Position numbers and translations under genes: made by a program. The notes under the pieces were generated by a model, which worked only from the letters and a program-made list of their open reading frames with translations, was not told the DNA's origin and ran no database searches. Shown here piece after piece: positions 57,863 to 64,000 of a DNA stretch of 64,000 nt (position 1 is its first letter; each line of letters opens with the position of its first letter). This DNA is from Brachyhypopomus gauderio (lineage: Eukaryota > Chordata > Actinopteri > Gymnotiformes > Hypopomidae): NCBI RefSeq assembly GCF_052324685.1, contig NC_135225.1:3864201-3928200 (forward strand), given 5' to 3'.

Positions 57863-57868
57863 TTTATT
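57863..57868 (-). terminator. coa8 candidate poly(A) signal
   Basis: AATAAA on the minus strand about 120 bp beyond the coa8 stop. Confidence 0.6.
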
Positions 57869-57989
57869 GATTCAAAGTAGCATGTCACATATAACAGGAT
57901 CAACATAATAATGGTCTGCCCGTAATTTTAGTGGAAAGACTCCAGTAATAAGGTGACCAGCAGGGACATAAGAACTTAACGGAGGGATT

Positions 57990-58204
57990 TCATTTGGGCA
58001 TAGTCAGTTTTCTCTTATTCCTCCCTTGACCGGTTAGTGTCCTCCAGATATTGTGCAGAGCTACTTTGGCCATCAGAAGTGTAATAGTGAAATTCCGCTT
58101 ATACCATTCACTGTAAAAAAAAAAAAAAAAAAAAGACTGGGGTGTTAGATATCTATCTCAATGCCCATTATATTCATATATATATTCATATATATTCATA
58201 TATA

Positions 58205-58251
<47 letters not shown>

Positions 58252-60844
58252 TGATAAAGATGCCACTTAAATAAATTTAAATAAAGTAAGGATGTGTACT
58301 CACTTGTTATAATTAGCATGTTTTTTACAGTTTTTGTCCAAGAAGTGTTTGTAAAAGACAGCCATCTCCTCACTACTCAATGTCCTCTTTTGTCCTGTAA
58401 TACAAAAAGAGTAGTACTAAATTATAAAACTAATTATTACTATTATGTAATTGTTCATTCTAAATGAAAGACTAGACCAATATGCAGATTTTCATTCTCA
58501 TGTTGTGTCTTATTGGCCTGTCTGTGTAGCACTGCATACTGTCACCATATGCTTGCTTGAAAACTATATTTTATTACTTATATATTTTCCACTATTTTTG
58601 TTGTTATGCACTTGCTGCCAAATATTTTCAGTGCACATGCATAAGAAAATACAGCTGAACTGAATAGAAAGTTACTAACCTTTCTCATCTCTTTCTGTCC
58701 AGCCTTTTAACTTCATCTGTGACTGTTTGAATTGTTCCTTTTCCTACAGTTGTACAGTTGAAAATTTCAGACTTTTCAAAGATGCATAGAAAACATACGA
58801 ATAGTTCATGCTTAAACGATGCCCTCTAGTGGTCAGAAATAAGTATTTGACATCTGGTACAACTTTATTTCACCTTGCTAAACGTGACATTCTGGTTTGT
58901 CCAGAACTCATGGTTCCAGTCCTCTGTTTCCTGCCTCAGATGCCTTAGTTTCCTCTCCAGTTGAGTCTCATTCTCAGGGATATGATATATGACCGGTCGG
59001 AGATTTGATAGTCTGTCTGGTGGCCCAATCCAATCATACTTTGACGTTGATGCTGGATTGAATCTGGTGTTCTTAACAAAATAAAGTCAGTGGACAGGAC
59101 AAAATATATTTAAATGGCTATTTCTTCCAATATTGTAAACCAACCAATTTTGCATAAAGTACAGATGCCATTACAGACAAACACGTTGCATGATAGAAGC
59201 AGATAGAAGTATAAAATAACCACTAAAGTGAATGGTAATTAGAATTTTAAAATTTAGAAAATTAGATTAGCTTTGGTATGATAAACTGCTCTGCAGACTG
59301 TAACTGACACTTTACACCATTTAAAACAGTTATTTGGGGTCTTAATGAAAGGTCTATATGCTTTGGCCAAAATACCACAAGATCATGCACACCATTCTTC
59401 TCCCCCTCCCAAAACAGCCCCATTTAGGAGGGCAAATTTTGTCTGTCTGTTCCTCTAAGTGATAATGAAGCATTGTTCTCCCCATACCACCCTTCTACCT
59501 TGTGAAACCTGGAAGCAACATTGCTGACGGAGAAACCATAGCAACGTAACATAGCTGCATGTTTAAATCAGACAGATGTTGAATTTGCTCCGATATCAGG
59601 TCTCTGTGCATTCCAGCAGACACACGGACTAAAACACATACACTTTATTAGGTACGCCTGATGAGCTTCTTGCTAATGGCAATATCTAATCAGCCAATCG
59701 CGTTGCAGCAACTCTGGGCCTTTAGGCATTTAGACATGGTGGTTTCAGTGAGTTTGAACATGGTTGTTGGTGCTACATAAACTTGTCTGAGCATTTCAGA
59801 TTGGTTCAAGTTGATAAGACGATGACTACTTCTCATTACACCCGAGCCATGCAAAAGAACTTGAACACATGAAACCTTGAAGCAGATGGTCTACTGCAGC
59901 ATGCCATACTGGGAGCTGTGTCTGTCAGCTAAGAACAGGCAACTGAGTCTACAACTTGCATGGGTCCATTAAAATTGGAAGAAGCTTGGGAAAACCACTG
60001 CCTGGTTTGTTAAGTCTTAATTTCGGTTGCGACATTTGCAAGGTAGGGTCAGAATTTGGCATTAACATAAGATTGGATCCATCCTGCCTTTGTATTAATG
60101 GTACCGGTTGGTGGTTTAATGGTTTTGGCATTTTTTCTTACCACCCTTTGGGTTCCTTAAGACAAATGAAGCATTGTTTAAACACCCCAGCCTGAGTTTG
60201 TTGTTGACCATACAGTCACCAGATCTTGAATCTCAATGCAACAGCACCTTTTTTGGAATGTGATGGGGGTCATTTCACCCCATGGATGTGCAGACAAATC
60301 TGCAGTAACTGCATTAAAACCATCTTGTCAATAAGAACCAGAATCTGAGGAATACTTCCAGCACCTTGAACTTCTGTCACAAATAATTATGGCAGTTCTG
60401 AAGACAAAATGAGACACCCATTACTAGCGATGTGGTACCTAATAAGGTACAACGACGAAAGACAAGGTATCTAGAAATATTCCTACTTGCACACTGCAAA
60501 CATGCCCATGTGCAAAATTAACGCCTGACTTTTAGTTAAGGTTTTATTGCCAGTCCTGTCAGTCTGTGATTAACACACACACATGGCAGGTCTCTGCAGC
60601 CAATATCAGTTCTATATAAGCTTGTGCAGGTAGGTAGTTTAAGACTGTCATGTAAGAGAGATCAGTCTAGTTAACAATATCCTGTAATGTCGCTATTTAA
60701 GGAGATTACGCTGCAAATAACTGACCAGCTAACTGGAAAGCAACAAACCTCATCTTGTGATGGCGGGCCGGAGCTGTAGCAACTGTTTGTCAGGACACTA
60801 CGTTGAGTCCTAAAGAGTAAACACCCTATCGTCCTGACATTCAT
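57990..60844 (-). CDS. coa8: Cytochrome c oxidase assembly factor 8 (APOPT1), five exons
   Basis: Mitochondrial factor needed for assembly or protection of complex IV; loss in humans causes COX deficiency. Exons in transcript order: 60844-60749, 59071-58874, 58743-58680, 58394-58304, 58110-57990. Junctions are GT-AG and in frame, giving 189 residues (about the family length). The first exon encodes a basic, hydroxylated, acid-poor N-terminus ([20 protein letters not shown]) typical of a mitochondrial presequence. The core has [17 protein letters not shown], an IPENET motif, the coiled LRQETEDWN segment, [11 protein letters not shown], and [11 protein letters not shown]. The C-terminal exon encodes EWYKRNF and ends in a basic tail. 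The exons are too short to stand out as long open frames and were found by similarity to the family as remembered. In human the gene lies directly upstream of KLC1 in the same orientation, as here. Confidence 0.93.
58193..58249. repeat. (AT)n with TATTCATA prelude, coa8 last intron
   Basis: About 28 TA units preceded by several TATATTCATA units, just upstream (in coa8 sense, downstream) of the 58304 donor. Confidence 0.93.
59641..60450 (+). mobile_element. Decayed Tc1/mariner-like transposon in coa8 intron 1
   Basis: Terminal-like ends TTATTAGGTACGCCTGATGA (from about 59646) and GTACCTAATAAGG (60434-60446) are inverted relatives. The interior keeps recognisable pieces of a fish Tc1-type transposase in order: AATCAGCCAATC, the GTCAGCTAAGAACAGGC block at about 59925, AGGGTCAGAATTTGGC, GGATCCATCCTGCC, and CAGTCACCAGATCTTGAATC. 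The frame is broken by stops and indels, and part of the N-terminal half is deleted. It is a relic with no coding capacity. Confidence 0.8.
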
Positions 60845-61860
60845 TTTCAAAATACAGCTAACTAAATTATTAATATATCAACTGTTATAAATATCTAGCT
60901 AGTAGGCGACCCACCAGCTACATACATTGTACCCTTGAGTATGTGAAGTCAGCGACATATTTTTATTTTTTTGCATGGCAGATAAAACTGGTCTCGTTTT
61001 CAAAATAAAGGTCCCTCTGTTCTTCTCGGTGGTCATTGTAAAAATGTGGCTTTTGTTTGGTTATTTGTTTGAGAAAGTTAATCAACATACGTCCATGCAT
61101 AAATCTGAGTAATGCTTAAACAATTACATGTCGTGGTCTGTCATTGCTCAGAGATCACTTGTACACTGCACATTTTTTATATCCTTAATATATATTTATG
61201 CAACAGAAGAGTTAAATAAACTCAATAAATTTGGAATTGGAACTAAATTTTACATATGTTTCCGATATCAAACCTGAACTCCCCTGCTGAACTAAGCCAT
61301 AACTGTCGATGATATAAGAGATCATTCCCAGTTCTAATAGTGATTCCCAGAAAGATTTCCCAATTAAACATAACATTCTCTCGCAAGTGTTCAGGCTATT
61401 TAAGATCAAATTCTCTTCCTGGAATCAAGTAAAATATTTAAAGTTCCCGTCATCTCACTCCGCTGTTTCAGGAGCTTCTTTTATTTTCTTCCATGGACTT
61501 TTTCCACTTCCTGTTATTATTCTGGACGACCGTTGTGCTTCCGGAGTTTATAGAGAGACGTGAAGGGTCACTGTCTGACTGATCTATAACATACCTAAAA
61601 TATACTCATTAATAAAAACTCAATTAAAAACACTTTAATACTGTAAAATGTGTAACTGCAGCATTTTAACGACTCGTCCATTTGACAAGGCACATAAAAG
61701 TTGCAACTTCAAAAATATATATATATTATTTTTCAAATTCTTGCCATTAGAGTCGAACATATTTACAAAGTGTTGTGTTTATTTCTCTAAATGAACAGTC
61801 ATCTAAACTCTTGGTGGACGTAAACCCGGCACCGTGCCTCTCCCCCAGCACACGTGTCCC
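60845..61860. other. coa8 5' flank
   Basis: Presumed coa8 promoter side. AT-rich sequence with no recognised exon or array. A short TATA-like run near 61720 is not positioned for coa8. Confidence 0.5.
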
Positions 61861-61892
61861 CGGTGGTCATGTGTGGTAATGATCTAGATCCG

Positions 61893-61916
61893 TGTGTGTG
61901 TGTGTGTGTGTGTGTT
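61893..61916. repeat. (TG)n microsatellite
   Basis: About 12 TG units at the edge of the CpG-rich segment. Confidence 0.9.
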
Positions 61917-62269
61917 GTGTGTTCACTACAGACACCCCGATGGCTGTGCGCTGGTTATGCAGGTGGGTGGTTATCAATGTGCGTCCTGCTGAAATGTGGA
62001 GCCGTTCGGTTCCGTTCGGATCCTCGTACGGGACGTTTGCTGCACCGTTTAGTCCACAAATCGTCCCGCAGCTTTGATGTATCGGCCACTGCTGTCTGTG
62101 GCCCATAAAGGTTTAAGACCGCCTCTAGCAAACGTTAGCGGGTTAAACCACAGATAAACGCGCCATGATGGCTTGTTAAAATATATATTTTCAAAGATTA
62201 TTATTGTTTAATTAAGCTGTTTGCCTTTTTTGGCCTTTCAAACTTATTTTTTAACACGTCTAGCTGCCT

Positions 62270-62749
62270 GCGTTGCCGGTGCGAGTCCCACCGAGCTGCT
62301 TCCTGACGTGACTGTGCATGAAAGATTAAACCATTTAGTCCTGTGGTTAGATAAGATTACGCACTCGCAAAAAAACTACACCGGACGGTAAAGGCTCCGT
62401 TTGTGTGTGTTATTGCAATATGTGGTATTTCGGCATGAAAGGTGTCGCGTTGGAACAACAATAAGTGTGATTGTGGCGAGTGAAACCCCCGCTGGTGTGG
62501 AGTGGTTCCCCCAGAACCGGTGAGGGAGGGGGGCGATGCGGCGCAGCCCGACGCGGTGCAGCCCAACGCGGTGGCACTAAGGCTCGCTTGCTTAAAACCC
62601 CCCAATATATCCGCGTATTTAATTTATTTACAGCGAGTCTAGGCTGAGATCCGAGTGTCGACGTGTGGTGGCGCCCAGGATAGTCGACATATCTTATGGA
62701 AACGGGGTTTATCAGAGATGTGCGCGAACGTCTTCGGCGTGCTGAGAAG
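62270..62749 (+). other. CpG-rich candidate first exon of a plus-strand gene
   Basis: The segment from about 61.95 kb is CpG-rich and ends at a strong plus-strand donor AAG|GTGAGA (exon edge 62749). An ATG at 62696 opens an 18-codon frame, METGFIRDVRERLRRAEK, to the donor in phase 0. I do not recognise this peptide. BAG5 is the divergent neighbour of COA8 in human, so a bag5 leader is one possibility, but the peptide does not resemble its N-terminus. The left boundary is arbitrary. Confidence 0.3.
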
Positions 62750-62755
62750 GTGAGA

Positions 62756-63551
62756 GATGTTGGGCGCTCCTCGGGAGGTGGTGAGACATGGCTGATGTTC
62801 CTGTCGGAGGAGACACGCTGTGGTCTGGTGCTCTCGCTCCCTCTCTTTCTATCTCTATCTCTCTTTCTCCCTCCTTTATTCGTCTGCGTTTTAACGGGCA
62901 CAGGTAGCTTTTCTGTGCCAAACGCGTGTTAAATGCGAGGGGCCGTGTGCTCGGTGTGGGAGGAATAACTGGGCTGTATGTCTGCACTGTGAGATTAGAC
63001 TGCGTTTTTGTTTATAATGAACATACGAACCATTTTTATGTTGAGAAAGATGGTGATTTATATAGTGGAAATGGTGTTTTTTTTGCTTCATTGTTTGCTT
63101 TCTTGTGGTAGACTGAGTATATTTTAATATCTGTGCCATTGACCTAGTCTTCATATCCCTCGTACCTTTAATACATGGACTGTTCCAGATCATCGTTGAT
63201 GTTCCCTCCCCTGCAGGCAGAAACAGTGGGAGACACATCTGGCATCCACAGCATCTTCATTTCAGACAGTTTGTCTTCTATACTCACCAGCTGCTGTTGG
63301 GTCAAATCACCTTGACACATGCAACATCAAGGGAATCTTCTTTCCAACATTCAGCAGTGTGTTTGGGCAGTGATGGCATTTGGCCTACATGGCCCCACCC
63401 TAAAACACAAACCAGAGCTTTGGTTTTGTGTACAGGCTCATTACTGACTTTATAATCGGAGGCCTGTAGCAGTCGCATGCTACAGAAGCAGACGAGCGAG
63501 CTAAGGCAGGTCAGGCAGCCCTGTTCACATTCACCTTTCTCTGCTCTAATG
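62756..63551. other. Unassigned sequence, possibly first intron of the plus-strand candidate
   Basis: Starts with a CTCTCT-rich stretch and continues as unique sequence without recognised coding exons. Confidence 0.4.
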
Positions 63552-63559
63552 GTGTAAAA

Positions 63560-63653
63560 CAGGGGTAATCAATTAAATCTCTCCGCGGTCCATTTTTGGC
63601 AGATAGCTCAGACCTTAGGTCCGGGTCCGCGGTGGCGAACAAAAGTTGTTGAG

Positions 63654-63694
<41 letters not shown>

Positions 63695-63888
63695 GAACGT
63701 AACACTCAAATGGGTGGTGAACGTAACACTCGTCTGAAAATAAATTCTCCGTTTTAAAATATAGTCTCCCGTTAAAAATTTTTTTGGCATTTGGGTCCGT
63801 ATCCAGTTAATCAGGAATGTGATTGGGTCCGGACAGGACGGCGTTCGGGTCCGGATCCGGACCGCGGTCCGCCATTTGGTGATACCTG
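63560..63888. mobile_element. hAT-type MITE, 329 bp, with 8-bp target duplication and poly-G core
   Basis: Begins CAGGGGTAATCAA and ends TTTGGTGATACCTG, with CCGCGGTCC shared in inverted orientation near each end. Perfect 8-bp repeats GTGTAAAA flank it (63552-63559 and 63889-63896). The interior has a run of about 37 G (63655-63692), a duplicated TGAACGTAACACTC and several GGGTCCG motifs. No transposase frame. Confidence 0.9.
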
Positions 63889-64000
63889 GTGTAAAACATG
63901 CTGTTCCTCCATGACATTGTCTGCCTTCTGTCAGTAAAAGACTGAACATTTTCAGATGATGGCTATATTTGTGCCTGCTCTTGTTCTGGTGGTGGTGGTG

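Noticed and set aside
62410-62901. 163-codon minus-strand Arg/Pro-rich frame
   Set aside because: Explained by CpG-rich composition; no start context, splice or homology support.

Overview
The window is vertebrate nuclear DNA, most probably from a teleost fish. It holds intron-split genes with GT-AG junctions, dense CA/TG and GA/CT microsatellites, several long minisatellites, a tRNA-derived SINE, hAT-type MITEs and a decayed Tc1-like transposon. Five protein-coding genes can be read exon by exon and all stay in frame across every junction. No bacterial, viral or CRISPR-like content was seen.

Layout, left to right. (1) 1.27-17.1 kb, plus strand: ikzf1 (Ikaros), seven coding exons, 527 aa, with all six zinc fingers. 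Its last intron is mostly filled by a 3.6 kb repeat element that contains a 1.03 kb internal duplication. (2) 21.1-23.85 kb, minus strand: fignl1, an AAA ATPase with a single coding exon and a non-coding first exon. It is tail-to-tail with ikzf1. (3) 24.5-29.13 kb, plus strand: ttl (tubulin tyrosine ligase), seven exons, 400 aa, head-to-head with fignl1. A 28-bp minisatellite starts exactly at its first 5' splice site. (4) 30.5-51 kb, minus strand: klc1 (kinesin light chain 1), 16 coding exons, 641 aa, tail-to-tail with ttl. Several of its splice sites are embedded in (TG)n. (5) 57.9-60.85 kb, minus strand: coa8 (cytochrome c oxidase assembly factor 8, formerly APOPT1), five exons, 189 aa. (6) 61.9-62.75 kb: a CpG-rich segment that ends at a good plus-strand splice donor, possibly the first exon of a gene running out of the window.

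The genes do not form a pathway. ttl and klc1 both act on the microtubule system: ttl re-tyrosinates alpha-tubulin and klc1 couples cargo to kinesin-1. fignl1 acts in homologous recombination, ikzf1 in lymphoid transcription and coa8 in mitochondrial complex IV assembly. From memory of human maps, ikzf1-fignl1 and coa8-klc1 are conserved neighbour pairs, whereas ttl is on a third human chromosome.

The unusual signal lies in the repeats and their position relative to splice sites: the ttl donor minisatellite, (UG)n at klc1 splice sites, a 97-unit 10-bp G-rich array with no length variation, a 73-unit 25-bp array with higher-order structure, and two MITEs with perfect 8-bp target duplications. 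No wholly new biological system was identified. Exon boundaries were read by eye and UTR ends are inferred from poly(A) signals.
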